DNA from: Gluconobacter frateurii
GTDB lineage: Bacteria; Pseudomonadota; Alphaproteobacteria; Acetobacterales; Acetobacteraceae
DNA: 64,000 nucleotides
Assembly (NCBI RefSeq): GCF_002723955.1
Contig: NZ_BEWN01000001.1
Span: forward strand, 558,001-622,000
Reading direction: 5' to 3'
The notes below the pieces were generated by a model. That model saw only the letters and a program-made list of their open reading frames with translations, did not search any database and was not told where the DNA came from. This document shows positions 33,002-42,536 of this stretch, in pieces; position 1 is the stretch's first letter, and every line of letters starts with the position of its first letter. The position numbers and the translations under genes were made by a program.

Positions 33002-35023
33002 TCATACGTCTAGAAAACAGTTTTCGACCAAGCGCAGAGTTTCCGCGTGTTTCAGTGGTTCAATGCCACACGCCGGAAGGAAGTCCGCAATGCCATTCAG
33101 CGTGTCAGGGCAGCGTGTCGGATCATCAGGATTGCCTTCCGGCACCCAGATGATGGTCTCATAACATGCGCGGGTCAGCAGCACGCGATAGGTATTGAGG
33201 GACCAGAGGGCTTTTTCCGAGGATTTAACGGTTTGCCATGTGGTTCCGCTAAAGCGCCGGGACTGCCAGCGTTGTGGATAGCCTGCACGGATGAGGTCTC
33301 CATCCCAGCAAAGGCCGACAAAATCCAGTTCCAGTCCCTGAATGGCAAATTGAGTGGCGACGGTTTCAAGTGCATCGGAGGCTCGAACGTCCTTGTCAGG
33401 AACCCAGCGGTTCAAAAACCATTGAGCGACCGCGTTGGAGTCCATGTGAGCCAGTTCTGCACCGAGGCCCTCCGCGCGCAAGCGTTTTGCCTGAGAGCTG
33501 GCAATCAGACCGCAGCGATAGGTCAGGCGGGCTCGTTCTCGCAGGGCTTTGCGTAGCTCCGGAAGACTTCGTGTCAGGCGGAATGGAAGACTGGCGTTCT
33601 CCGCAATATTGCGGGCGAGAGAGACATTTCCCTCCAGTACGGCATTCACCCATTTGGGTGTTGCTGTGTCCCGAAGGGAGCGAACCGGCACTGTGAGGTG
33701 CAGAGAGGGCGCTTTTTGAACCGGAAGGGACGGAGGTAGGGTGGTGAGGGCAGAAGTGGAGCTGACAACATCCGGTGATGCGTGGATCTGCCATTCAGGC
33801 CGGCTCGCCAGAGCGTCTCCCCAACAGGCCAGGCCGCCTTCGCCATCATGAATTTCTTGGCCTTGTCCGATAAGGCAGATGATGGCCGCAAATCCGGCAT
33901 GCCGGTGCATGATGTCGAGGAGATGCGCAGGTTCAGACTGTGTCAGACGAACAGGCCGTTGTGCACTTTTGCGAATAGCCTGATCGGCGTTCCAGGAACG
34001 CTGGGCTTCGTCGATGACCATGATCCGTTCTGGCGGGCACTCTGCGGTGCGTCCAACATAGTAATCCCGGAATTTGGTCAGGGACTGAATGGTGGATTCC
34101 ATGCGCTGTTCTATGGCTGCGCGTTTCTGACCCTGTGCCACAGCGTCACGGGTCAGGGCTTCACGCAGAACATGGATGAGCGTTGGGTTGCCGGTGAGGA
34201 ATGTGGCGGAGTTATCGGGCTCTGCCGTGCCGAACGCAGCCTTCAGGCCGCAAAGCGTTTTCCCGGCGCCAGGAATGCCCGAGACAAAAATGATTGTTTT
34301 CTGGTGCTGTTTTCGCGCGGTTTCAAGGAGTTCCGTGATGCGGTCTGACGTCAGGGTCAGATTGGTCGCGTCTGCTCTCGCTGTATGGATATCGGCAACG
34401 CTGTGCGTGGAATAGATGAGGCGAGCCGCTTCAACGATACTTGGGACGGGATTGTAGGGGGCCTCTTCCCAGTCCTCTGGTCGCATGGGCGCTACGGAGT
34501 GCAATGTCCGGCGCGCGAGATCCGACAAAAGTTCCGTCAGGTTTGTAGCATTGCACTTCAGAACTGGCGTGACGCCAGATCCTAACAGGAGCGGCGATGT
34601 TTGAGCGGGTTGTGCGGCTTCTGTCGCAATTAGAATGGGGATGATCGGGTGATGACGGCTGCCTGCATGAAAGTCCTGAAGGTCCAGCGCATAACCTTCG
34701 GTCTGGGCGAGAGCTGCGGCGTCGAACTGAGAAGTGCCAACCTTGAATTCAAGAACGAACGTCGCGTCCGGGGAAATGAGGACAGTGTCGATCCGGCCGC
34801 CCAGACGGGGAATGGGGAATTCGAACAGGATTTGCCAGCCTGCCGTTTGCGGCAGAGCGGTTAGCGTGGTGCGGAGAAGATCAAGTTGGGTGGCCCAGGC
34901 ACGGAGTTGTTGAGGCTCGCTGGAGAAGCGCCTGCGTCCGGCTTCATGGGCGAGGCGCTCTCCAATACGATCCGGGTCCGTGTTGAGGAACGTGGCGACT
35001 GGGCCGGACCACCACGCTCCCAT
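33002..35023 (-). CDS. PD-(D/E)XK nuclease plus DUF2075 helicase fusion
   Basis: A 673-aa two-part protein. The N-terminus (about 75-125) has GRIDTVLISPDATFVLEFKVG, a D...ExK arrangement of restriction-type nucleases. From about 230 a DUF2075 superfamily 1-like ATPase follows, with Walker A GIPGAGKT, Walker B VIDEAQR, an acidic GQGQEIH segment, and late motifs GLELDFVGLCWDGD and YRVLLTRA. The set suggests DNA or RNA cleavage coupled to ATP hydrolysis, as in several defence proteins, but its role is unknown. It starts 5 bp after glyS and so shares the glyQS transcript. Confidence 0.75.
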   Translation of the reverse strand: MGAWWSGPVATFLNTDPDRIGERLAHEAGRRRFSSEPQQLRAWATQLDLLRTTLTALPQTAGWQILFEFPIPRLGGRIDTVLISPDATFVLEFKVGTSQFDAAALAQTEGYALDLQDFHAGSRHHPIIPILIATEAAQPAQTSPLLLGSGVTPVLKCNATNLTELLSDLARRTLHSVAPMRPEDWEEAPYNPVPSIVEAARLIYSTHSVADIHTARADATNLTLTSDRITELLETARKQHQKTIIFVSGIPGAGKTLCGLKAAFGTAEPDNSATFLTGNPTLIHVLREALTRDAVAQGQKRAAIEQRMESTIQSLTKFRDYYVGRTAECPPERIMVIDEAQRSWNADQAIRKSAQRPVRLTQSEPAHLLDIMHRHAGFAAIICLIGQGQEIHDGEGGLACWGDALASRPEWQIHASPDVVSSTSALTTLPPSLPVQKAPSLHLTVPVRSLRDTATPKWVNAVLEGNVSLARNIAENASLPFRLTRSLPELRKALRERARLTYRCGLIASSQAKRLRAEGLGAELAHMDSNAVAQWFLNRWVPDKDVRASDALETVATQFAIQGLELDFVGLCWDGDLIRAGYPQRWQSRRFSGTTWQTVKSSEKALWSLNTYRVLLTRACYETIIWVPEGNPDDPTRCPDTLNGIADFLPACGIEPLKHAETLRLVENCFLDV

Positions 35024-35028
35024 CAGGT

Positions 35029-37083
35029 TCAGCCCTCGATCTGAGCGAAATCGGCGATCAGGGCTGTGGTCGTGCGGAAGGTCGCTAGAAGCTTCAGACG
35101 GTTGGCGCGAATGTCGGCTTCCGGGGCGTTGACGGTAACAGTATCGAAAAAGCGGTCCAATGTCGGGCGCAAAGCTGCAATCGCCTGCATCGCATCGGTG
35201 AAACGCTCGTTTTTCAGGGCCGTCTCGATCGCAGGCACGGCACTGTTTAGACCATCTGCCAGGGCGCGCTCTTCATCCTGTGCGTAGAGAGACGCATCCG
35301 GTGTTCCCTTGTGAGGACCGTCCTTCTTGTCTTCGATGCGCAGAATGTTGGCGGCGCGCTTGGCTGCGGCGAGAAGGTTCTTGCCGTCTTCCGTCTGGAT
35401 CATGTCAGACAGAGCCGAAGTACGGGCCAGAAGGCGCACAAGATCGCCATCCAGACCGCCTGCCAGTGTGGCAGCCAGAACGTCATGACGTTCGCCTTCG
35501 CTGCGGAGCTGAACGCGCAGACGGTCTGCCATGAAGTCCGGCAGCTTGGCGAGTTCTCCGCCGGTGCGACCATTTGCCGCCTTGGCAAAGAGGTCCGTCA
35601 GGTCGAGGCGCAGGCCGTTGTCACGAATGGTGCGGATCACGCCCAGTGCAGCCCGGCGCAGGCCGTACGGGTCTCCGGAGCCGGTTGGCGTCTCGCCAAT
35701 GGCAAAGAAGCCAGCCAGCAGATCCAGACGGTCCGCAAGGGCCACGGCAGCCGAGACAGGTGCTTTTGCCGTATCGTCGGACTGGCCGCGCGGCATGTAA
35801 TGCTCGGCCACAGCCTTCGAAACGGCGTCGCCTTCGCCATCATGTGCCGCGTAATAGCCGCCCATGACGCCCTGAAGTTCCGGGAACTCGCCGACCATGC
35901 CGGTTGTCAGATCGGCTTTAGACAGCAGACCTGCGCGCTTTGCCTGTTCGATCTGCTCTCCCCTCAGGCCCATGGCAGCAGCGAGAGTGCCGGCGAGGTC
36001 GGAAATCCGCTTGGCGCGCTCGCCCTGCGTTCCCAGCTTCGCATGGAACGTCACGGCATCGAGGGCTGCCACGCGGTCTGCGAGCTTTGTTTTGCGATCC
36101 AGATCCCAGAAGTGGCGGGCATCGGCGAAACGAGCACGCAGAACACGCTCGTTTCCGGCGATCGTCAGCTTGCCACCGTCCTTGAATGGCAGGTTGGCGA
36201 CGAAGGCGAAGAACGGCGCGGCCTTGCCGTCTGCATTACGCAGGGCAAAGTAGCGCTGATTGATGCGCATCGAGACCTGCATGACTTCGGCGGGCAGATC
36301 CATGAAAGCATCGTCGATGCGGCCCAGCAGCGGAACTGGGTATTCGACCAGACCGGCGACTTCATCGACCAGTCCTTCGTCTTCCACAACCGTAATGCCC
36401 TGCTGTTCAGCCAGACGGTGAACACCGGTACGGATCATGTCGCGGCGCTTGTCCGCATCAACGATGACGGAGCGTGTTTCCAGCTCTTCCAGCCATTGAT
36501 CTCCCGAACGGACTTCAAACGCGCCGGGCGCCAGAAAGCGATGGCCTTCGGACAGGTTGGAGGACTTGAGGCCATGGGCATCGTCGTCATCGCGGGCGAG
36601 CGAGAAGGGGACGACCTTGCCATCAAGAAGGCAGGTGATGCGACGGAGCGGGCGCACCCACGAGAAGTTCGAGCCAGCACCCCAGCGCATGGACTTGGCC
36701 CATGGGAACTTCCACAGAAGGTCGGGCACGGCTTCAGCCACGCGGCTTTCCGCGCTTACCGGATCAAGTTGCTTGTTCAGAACCCAGAAGCCGTTTTCCA
36801 GCGTCAGTTCATCAACTGTGACGCCATGCTTGCGGGTAAAGCCTTCCAGAGCCTTTTCCGGCGCGCCTTCGCGGGGGCCACGTTCGGAGACGGTACGAGC
36901 CGGGATTTCGGCATCGACGTTCAGGACGGTTGCGATACGGCGGGTACCGTAGAACGTTTGAACACCAGACGGGTTAAGGCCATCGAGCGCTTTGGTCAGA
37001 AGGGCGCCGAGTTCGCTTGCAGCCTTGGGCTGCATGCCTGCCGGGATTTCCTCGCAGAACAGTTCAAGCAACAGTTCAGCCAT
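35029..37083 (-). CDS. glyS: glycyl-tRNA synthetase beta subunit
   Basis: Beta chain of the bacterial alpha2beta2 GlyRS; it binds tRNA-Gly and is needed for aminoacylation. 684 aa from the start [16 protein letters not shown], chosen over an Arg-rich 12-codon extension. It has the family blocks [35 protein letters not shown] and the C-terminal anticodon-binding-like helical domain ([14 protein letters not shown]). The start overlaps glyQ by 8 bp. Confidence 0.96.
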   Translation of the reverse strand: MAELLLELFCEEIPAGMQPKAASELGALLTKALDGLNPSGVQTFYGTRRIATVLNVDAEIPARTVSERGPREGAPEKALEGFTRKHGVTVDELTLENGFWVLNKQLDPVSAESRVAEAVPDLLWKFPWAKSMRWGAGSNFSWVRPLRRITCLLDGKVVPFSLARDDDDAHGLKSSNLSEGHRFLAPGAFEVRSGDQWLEELETRSVIVDADKRRDMIRTGVHRLAEQQGITVVEDEGLVDEVAGLVEYPVPLLGRIDDAFMDLPAEVMQVSMRINQRYFALRNADGKAAPFFAFVANLPFKDGGKLTIAGNERVLRARFADARHFWDLDRKTKLADRVAALDAVTFHAKLGTQGERAKRISDLAGTLAAAMGLRGEQIEQAKRAGLLSKADLTTGMVGEFPELQGVMGGYYAAHDGEGDAVSKAVAEHYMPRGQSDDTAKAPVSAAVALADRLDLLAGFFAIGETPTGSGDPYGLRRAALGVIRTIRDNGLRLDLTDLFAKAANGRTGGELAKLPDFMADRLRVQLRSEGERHDVLAATLAGGLDGDLVRLLARTSALSDMIQTEDGKNLLAAAKRAANILRIEDKKDGPHKGTPDASLYAQDEERALADGLNSAVPAIETALKNERFTDAMQAIAALRPTLDRFFDTVTVNAPEADIRANRLKLLATFRTTTALIADFAQIEG

Positions 37084-37954
37084 TGGACGTCTCCTCCTCG
37101 CCAGCAAGCCACGCTTCACAGGAGGCTTTCGCCAGCGTCCGGACGCGTCCGATATAGGATGCGCGTTCAGAGACGGAGATCACGCCGCGGGCATCCAGAA
37201 GATTGAAATAATGGGAAGCCTTCAGGCACTGATCGAACGCAGGCTGTGCGACGCCAGCTTCAGCCAAACGGATGGACTCTTTTTCCGCATTGTTGAAATG
37301 CGTGAGCAGCATCTGCGTATCGGCCAGTTCGAAGTTGTGACGGGAATAGTCACGTTCGGCACGCAGGAACACATCCCCGTATTTCAGGCCCCTGCCGTTA
37401 AAGTCCAGGTCGTAAACGTTCTCGACGCCCTGAACATACATGGCCAGCCGTTCCAGCCCGTAAGTCAGTTCGGTGGAAGGCATGACGGTCGGGATACCGC
37501 CAACCTGCTGGAAATACGTGAACTGCGTGACTTCCATGCCGTCACACCAGACTTCCCAGCCCAGTCCCCAGGCGCCGATTGTCGGGTTTTCCCAGTCGTC
37601 TTCAACGAATCGGATATCGTGCTTTTCGGGATCAATCCCGATGGCACGATAGCTCTCCAGAAGCAGGTTCTGGCTCTCTTCCGGTGTTGGCTTCAGCAGG
37701 ACCTGATACTGGTAATAGTGCTGGAGGCGGTTCGGGTTCTCACCGTAACGACCGTCGGACGGGCGGCGGCAGGGCTGCACATAGGCCGCAGCCCATGGCT
37801 TCGAGCCCAGCGCGCGCAGGGTTGTATGAGGGGAGAGCGTTCCGGCTCCGACTTCTGTGTCATAGGGCTGCAGGATAGCGCAGCCCTTTTCAGACCAGAA
37901 TTGATGTAGACGCAGGATCAGGTCCTGAAAGCTGAGCGGCCGGGTCGCAGACAA
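37076..37954 (-). CDS. glyQ: glycyl-tRNA synthetase alpha subunit
   Basis: Class II catalytic chain of bacterial GlyRS, activating glycine. 292 aa. Typical blocks: [50 protein letters not shown] (motif 2 region) and [19 protein letters not shown]. The start is TTG at MSATRPLSF; no ATG is close enough to keep the first conserved helix. First gene of glyQ-glyS-nuclease/helicase. Confidence 0.96.
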   Translation of the reverse strand: MSATRPLSFQDLILRLHQFWSEKGCAILQPYDTEVGAGTLSPHTTLRALGSKPWAAAYVQPCRRPSDGRYGENPNRLQHYYQYQVLLKPTPEESQNLLLESYRAIGIDPEKHDIRFVEDDWENPTIGAWGLGWEVWCDGMEVTQFTYFQQVGGIPTVMPSTELTYGLERLAMYVQGVENVYDLDFNGRGLKYGDVFLRAERDYSRHNFELADTQMLLTHFNNAEKESIRLAEAGVAQPAFDQCLKASHYFNLLDARGVISVSERASYIGRVRTLAKASCEAWLAGEEETSNG

Positions 37955-38131
37955 TTCGATAGGCTCCGGTTGGCAAAATTGGCGGCTACCTTACAGCCTG
38001 AGGTCCATAACCGGAAGTGAGCGGGACGAGGAAGTAACGGATCGGTTTCGGAGTAGGGAAAATAGACGGACAGATCTTTGAAAATTCTTTCCCAGCCCTT
38101 GCGAATGATGCCTGATGGTCAGGGCGTATTT

Positions 38132-38746
38132 CTATGCCGGTTGCCACTTTTGGAATGCAGGCAGTTCTTCTGCCTGCGCGGCAAGCCGGATGAGGGCCGG
38201 ATGCGCTTTGGCGTCAATGACCTCCGGGATTTCATTCTGGGCGAACGTCCAGGAAATCGCAGTCGTTATGTCGGCCTGCGAGAGTGTGCCCAACAGCCAA
38301 TTGCCTCCCAGCACGGCGTAGCATTTTTCAAGCTCGGCGAAGGCAGTACGGGCCTGTGCGGTAACGCGTTCCACCCAGGGGGCATATTGGCCCTCTACGG
38401 GGCGAAGTTTTGTTTCATAGACAAGCTGAACCGACTTATCTGCGGCCGCGAGGGCCAGCCCCAATATGTAAAGCGCGCGTGTTCGCTCACTTTGGTCTTC
38501 GGGCATCAGGCGCTTCTTGGAGGGTAATCCATGTTCAAGATGATCGAGGATGAGTGTTGAGTCCATGAGAGCTGTCCCGTCCTGCGTCACGAAGGTGGGG
38601 GCCTTCAGCAGGGGATTGATGTCGGCAAAGGCGGCCTTATCCCGAAACACGGAAAGAGAAAGATGCTCGAACGGAATATCCATCAGTGTCAGGGAGATGG
38701 CGACGCGCCGGACGTAAGGTGAGTCCAGTTTACCGATCAGTTTCAT
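38132..38746 (-). CDS. glutathione S-transferase family protein
   Basis: A 204-aa cytosolic GST. The N-terminal thioredoxin fold has the active-site region KLDSPYVRRVAISL (Ser in the usual catalytic position) and LLKAPTFVTQDGTALMDSTLILDHLE with cis-Pro and the SNAIL-like DSTLI motif. The C-terminal helical domain has the conserved Asp in LSQADITTAISW. Close to the YfcG/YibF-type bacterial GSTs; substrate unknown. It is divergent from the FtrA-like regulator, which may control it. Confidence 0.85.
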   Translation of the reverse strand: MKLIGKLDSPYVRRVAISLTLMDIPFEHLSLSVFRDKAAFADINPLLKAPTFVTQDGTALMDSTLILDHLEHGLPSKKRLMPEDQSERTRALYILGLALAAADKSVQLVYETKLRPVEGQYAPWVERVTAQARTAFAELEKCYAVLGGNWLLGTLSQADITTAISWTFAQNEIPEVIDAKAHPALIRLAAQAEELPAFQKWQPA

Positions 38747-38765
38747 GGGGGCTGCTCCGTGAGAA

Positions 38766-39815
38766 GTGGAGCCGTCATCTTCTCGCTACGGCGTGGCTGA
38801 TGTAAGTGTCAGAAGCGGTCATTTCCGATCCGATCCTGCCAGAATGCTGTTGCCTGTGCCTGAGTGTCCTCTTGTCGTCATTCTCGCCTATGACGGGTTG
38901 TGTGCCTTCGAATTTGGCTGCGCCCTGGAAGTATTTGCCTTGAGCCGACCGGAAGTCGGTGCGTACTGGTATCGCTGTGTCGTAGCGGGTCTGGAAGATG
39001 GACCACTCCGCGCGGGACCGCGACTGAGCGTCATGCCAGATGGCGATCTGTCGCTTTTGGAGCAGGCGGATACGATCGTTGTTCCAGGCTGGCGTGGTGT
39101 GGATACGATTGTTCCGGAGAAACTCTTGCTTGCCTTGCAGCGGGCTCATGCGCGGGGTGCACGGCTCGTTTCGATCTGTTCGGGCGTGTTTGTCCTTGCG
39201 GCTACGGGCCTGCTTGATGGACGTCGCGCTACGACCCACTGGCACCATACAGAGCACCTGGCCCGGAAATATCCGAATATTCGCGTGCAGCCGGACGTCC
39301 TTTACACGGAAGATAATGGTCTGCTGACTTCTGCTGGAAGTGCTGCGGGGCTGGATCTCTGTTTGCATGTCGTGCGGCAGGATTTCGGGGCGAAAATTGC
39401 CAATCAGGTGGCGCGCAGGTTGGTCATCCCAGCGCATCGCGATGGTGGGCAGGCACAGTTTGTTCCCCGTCCGGTGGCAAAACGGCCTGGGTGTCGTCTG
39501 GGCACTCTGTTCGATGTGGTTCGCACCAGACTGGACGAGGACTGGCCGGTTGAACGGATGGCGCTGGAAGCGGGGATGAGTGTGCGTGGTTTGCATCGCC
39601 ATTTGCGGGACGCGACAGGTATGACGCCGCTGGCGTGGTTGCTGAATGAGCGAATCGCCCTCGCCAGGGAACTGCTGGAAACGACGCGTAGTCCCATCAT
39701 GGAAATCGCCCGCCTGAGTGGCTTTCGGTCAGAGGCTGGTTTTCGAAAGCAGTTTCGACGTTTGAGCGGGCTGACGGCGACTGAATATCGAAGGCGGTTT
39801 GACGCGACGGGCTAA
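38766..39815 (+). CDS. ftrA: AraC-family regulator with DJ-1/PfpI domain (FtrA/GlxA-like)
   Basis: A 349-aa transcription regulator. The N-terminal DJ-1/PfpI domain (about 27-200) has VVILAYDGLCAFEFG and the nucleophile-type Cys in SICSGVF, with TTHWHH after it. The C-terminal AraC pair of HTHs (about 235-345) has MSVRGLHRHLRDATGMTPLAWL and AGFRKQFRRLSGLTATEYRRRF. Best match by eye is FtrA. The GTG at the left gives the longest product; an internal ATG (MLLPVPECP, 38844) is equally plausible. It faces away from the GST gene with 19 bp between, which suggests direct control. Confidence 0.85.
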   Translation: MEPSSSRYGVADVSVRSGHFRSDPARMLLPVPECPLVVILAYDGLCAFEFGCALEVFALSRPEVGAYWYRCVVAGLEDGPLRAGPRLSVMPDGDLSLLEQADTIVVPGWRGVDTIVPEKLLLALQRAHARGARLVSICSGVFVLAATGLLDGRRATTHWHHTEHLARKYPNIRVQPDVLYTEDNGLLTSAGSAAGLDLCLHVVRQDFGAKIANQVARRLVIPAHRDGGQAQFVPRPVAKRPGCRLGTLFDVVRTRLDEDWPVERMALEAGMSVRGLHRHLRDATGMTPLAWLLNERIALARELLETTRSPIMEIARLSGFRSEAGFRKQFRRLSGLTATEYRRRFDATG

Positions 39816-39842
39816 GGATTGGAACAGGGAATGAAACCAAAG

Positions 39843-39869
39843 ATCAGGCAGCGTGTTTGACTGCCTGAT
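39843..39869. terminator. hairpin after the FtrA-like gene
   Basis: ATCAGGCAG and CTGCCTGAT form a perfect 9-bp stem with a 9-nt loop, 27 bp after the stop codon. No T-run follows, so terminator function is only likely. Confidence 0.5.
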
Positions 39870-40023
39870 ATACCTGTTGCGCCGTATCCTGAAACGGTCA
39901 GATTTTCCCGCATTGAATTTCAGCGCAGGTCTGATGGACAGCAGGTCGATCCCTTGTCGATTAAGCCTGGGTGCCTCATATGATGAGGGAACGTAACTTC
40001 TTCGTCTGGAAGGATCAGAGACG

Positions 40024-40788
40024 ATGAACAACGAAGAACGCGAAGTCATCTCCCGCTTCATCGCCCGCGTTGGCGGAGCGCAGCAGGGGAGTGGCTTCAG
40101 CCAGCAGCAGATGCCGGCTCTGCCACCGATCGACCCGGAGGCTGACCGCTTCATTGCCGATAACTTCCAGAAATATCCGGAAGCCCGTTATCGCGTGACG
40201 CAGATGGCCGTTGTGCAGGAAGCTGCTCTGGCGCAGGCGCAGAACCGTATCCGCCAGCTGGAATTCCAGCTTCAGCAGGCGCAGCAGCAACTCCAGCAGG
40301 CTCAGCAGAGCCGTCCCTCCGGAAATGGCGGGCTGTTTGGTGGTCTGTTTGGCGGCGGCAACAACAACCGTCAGCAGACGTCTGCTCCGCCTCCGGGCTG
40401 GGGCGCGCAGGGCGGTGCCATGCCACCGCCGAACTTCCAGCCGCAGCAGCAGTATGGCTACCCGCCGGGCTATCAGCCGGGCATGTTCCAGCGTGGCGGC
40501 TCGGGCTTTCTGGGGTCCGCTCTGACGACGGCTGCCGGTGTGGCTGGTGGCATGATGGCCGCCAATGCTCTTGAAGGCCTGTTCAGCGATCATCATTCCG
40601 GTGCGGATGCCGGAGCATTTGGCGGTGGCGGCGAAACCATCATCAACAACAACTATGGCGATGCCGGTTCCGATCCGTTTGGCGGGGCCGGAACGGATGC
40701 CGGGGGCGGGTTTACGGACTCTGACTTCGGCGGCGGTGGAGACTTCGGTGGTGGCGGCGATGGCGGTGGCTTCGACGACATGTTCTGA
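40024..40788 (+). CDS. DUF2076 protein
   Basis: A 254-aa protein of the DUF2076 family. The N-terminus MNNEEREVISRFIARV and the PEARYRVTQMAVVQEAALAQAQNRI segment are diagnostic, followed by a Gln-rich coiled coil, a Gly/Asn-rich linker with GLFGGLFGGG, a hydrophobic stretch (FLGSALTTAAGVAGGMMAANAL) and a Gly/Asp tail ending GGGFDDMF. No signal peptide is seen. Family function is unproven; proximity to envelope genes in other bacteria suggests an envelope stress link. A clear intrinsic terminator follows. Confidence 0.85.
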   Translation: MNNEEREVISRFIARVGGAQQGSGFSQQQMPALPPIDPEADRFIADNFQKYPEARYRVTQMAVVQEAALAQAQNRIRQLEFQLQQAQQQLQQAQQSRPSGNGGLFGGLFGGGNNNRQQTSAPPPGWGAQGGAMPPPNFQPQQQYGYPPGYQPGMFQRGGSGFLGSALTTAAGVAGGMMAANALEGLFSDHHSGADAGAFGGGGETIINNNYGDAGSDPFGGAGTDAGGGFTDSDFGGGGDFGGGGDGGGFDDMF

Positions 40789-40827
40789 AGAGGGCATCTT
40801 TCACGCCTGATACCGACAATACCAGAA

Positions 40828-40858
40828 AACCCGTCCGGCTTTGCCCGGCGGGTTTTTT
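40828..40858 (+). terminator. intrinsic terminator after the DUF2076 gene
   Basis: AACCCG and CGGGTT arms with an extended CCGG/CCGG core and CTTTG loop, followed by six T residues. It isolates the DUF2076 gene from the downstream oxidoreductase. Confidence 0.85.
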
Positions 40859-40931
40859 GCTGTTTGCCAACCCGCATGCCCATACTGCGTTGGCTTTGTA
40901 ACGAGATTTTCCACTTTTCAGGGGCTACCCG

Positions 40932-42455
40932 ATGAGCACAAACGATTTCCGCGACCTTGTGGCCTTTAAAGACCTGGAAGAGGGCCAGATCACGTCCTTT
41001 TCCGTTGATGGAACATCCGTTGTGCTGGTGAAGGATGGGGAAGAGGTTCATGCCTTGGGAGGGAAATGCCCTCACAAGGAAGCCCCGATGGAGCAGGGCG
41101 CCTTCTGCCGAACCGATAAAGGCAGCGTCTTGGTTTGCCCTTGGCACAAGGCCGTTTTCGATGCGGTGGATGGAAGCCTTGTCGAGCCTCTCGCTCTTGA
41201 GCCGCTGCCGCGCTATCCCGTGGAAATTGTGGATGGTCGTGTGCTGGTGGGCACCGAACCCATGAAGAGGAATACTCCTGCTGCCCGACAGGAAAACGAA
41301 ACTGTTCTGATCCTTGGAGCCGGCGCTGCGGGTGTAATGGCGGCGGTGACGCTCCGGCAGGAAGGATTTGCTGGCAAGATCACGATGGTCACCGAGGAAA
41401 AATATCGTCCTTATGACCGCACGGCTTTGAGCAAGACTGTTCTGCTCAGCGATCCCGAGAAAGCTCATGCTCCCTCTCTGAGAAGTGAGTCATTTTACGG
41501 CCAGAACCGGATCAGCGTGAAACATGCGACGATCCAGTCCTTCGAACCGGCAACGAAAACAGCAACACTCTCCGACGGAACTACCCTGACGGGCGATCAC
41601 GTTCTCATCGCGACAGGAAGCCGTTCCCAGTCCCTTGGAATTCCTGGAGATGATTTGAAGCGAGTTTTCACCCTTCATAGGGAGAAGGATGCGGAAGACA
41701 TTGCCCGCGTCATCGACCCCGATCAGGCAGTGACCATTATCGGGGCGGGTTTCATCGGTCTGGAGGTGGCCTCCTGCCTGCGTCAGCGTGGAGTAGGGGT
41801 CACGATTATCGCCGATACCGATGTTCCGATGGAAAAGCATTTCGGTCGGGAAATCGGGACGCGTCTGCGTCAGTTGCATGAAGAAAATGGCGTTGCCTTC
41901 ATTTCGGATGCGAAGGTCGTGAGAATTTATGGGGACAACAAAGCTGAAGGCGTCGAGCTGGAAGATGGCATGAAGCTGCCAGCCTCCTTCGTTCTTGCAG
42001 GTGTAGGCGTATCGCCCGTGACGGAATACGTGCAGGGGCTGGAGCGGGACGATGACGGAGCAATCGTTGTCGATCCTCTGATGCGGGCTGCTCCCGGTGT
42101 TTATGCAGCCGGTGACGCGTCTGCGATCCGGCATGACGGCAAGCCCCGGCGAATCGAGCACTGGCGGCATGCACAGGTGCAGGGGCGCATCGCGGCTCTG
42201 ACCATGATGGGTCATGAGACGACCCGTCTGCCGACGCCATGGTTCTGGACGCAGCAGTTCGGCAAGAAGATCGAGCTTTTGGGCTGGGGTGAGGGGTTCG
42301 ACAACGTCAGCCTTGAGGGGGATATCAAGGGGTTCAGCTTCCTTGCAACATATCTCAAGGACGGAAAGCCGGTTGCGCTGGCGGGCTCGGGTCATGCGTA
42401 TGACATGGCCAGAGCCGCCGTCGATTTCGAAGGTTTTGTGCAGGAAAAGGTCTGA
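40932..42455 (+). CDS. Rieske/FAD-dependent NAD(P)H oxidoreductase (AIF-like)
   Basis: A 507-aa fusion. The N-terminal Rieske [2Fe-2S] domain (about 8-105) has both ligand pairs, CPHKEAPM and CPWHKAVFD. A pyridine nucleotide-disulfide reductase domain follows with FAD motif LGAGAAGVMAA, EKYRPYDRTALSK, NAD motif IGAGFIGLEVA, the GVYAAGDAS FAD site and a C-terminal reductase dimerisation domain. This is the layout of AIF-like ferredoxin reductases, which pass electrons from NAD(P)H. ATG with a modest ribosome site. The partner is unknown. Confidence 0.88.
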   Translation: MSTNDFRDLVAFKDLEEGQITSFSVDGTSVVLVKDGEEVHALGGKCPHKEAPMEQGAFCRTDKGSVLVCPWHKAVFDAVDGSLVEPLALEPLPRYPVEIVDGRVLVGTEPMKRNTPAARQENETVLILGAGAAGVMAAVTLRQEGFAGKITMVTEEKYRPYDRTALSKTVLLSDPEKAHAPSLRSESFYGQNRISVKHATIQSFEPATKTATLSDGTTLTGDHVLIATGSRSQSLGIPGDDLKRVFTLHREKDAEDIARVIDPDQAVTIIGAGFIGLEVASCLRQRGVGVTIIADTDVPMEKHFGREIGTRLRQLHEENGVAFISDAKVVRIYGDNKAEGVELEDGMKLPASFVLAGVGVSPVTEYVQGLERDDDGAIVVDPLMRAAPGVYAAGDASAIRHDGKPRRIEHWRHAQVQGRIAALTMMGHETTRLPTPWFWTQQFGKKIELLGWGEGFDNVSLEGDIKGFSFLATYLKDGKPVALAGSGHAYDMARAAVDFEGFVQEKV

Positions 42456-42536
42456 ACCGCGCACGAAGCTTGACATGAGCGGGCCGTCCCGGCTTCCTGC
42501 GCCCACTTATCCGCCAGGACGTTGAAGAGGCCCGAC

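Noticed and set aside
35311-37206. 631-codon antisense frame over glyS
   Set aside because: It is a shadow of the GC-rich glyS codons and has no ribosome site or recognisable domain. Similar long antisense frames over polA, rne and aspS were dropped for the same reason.
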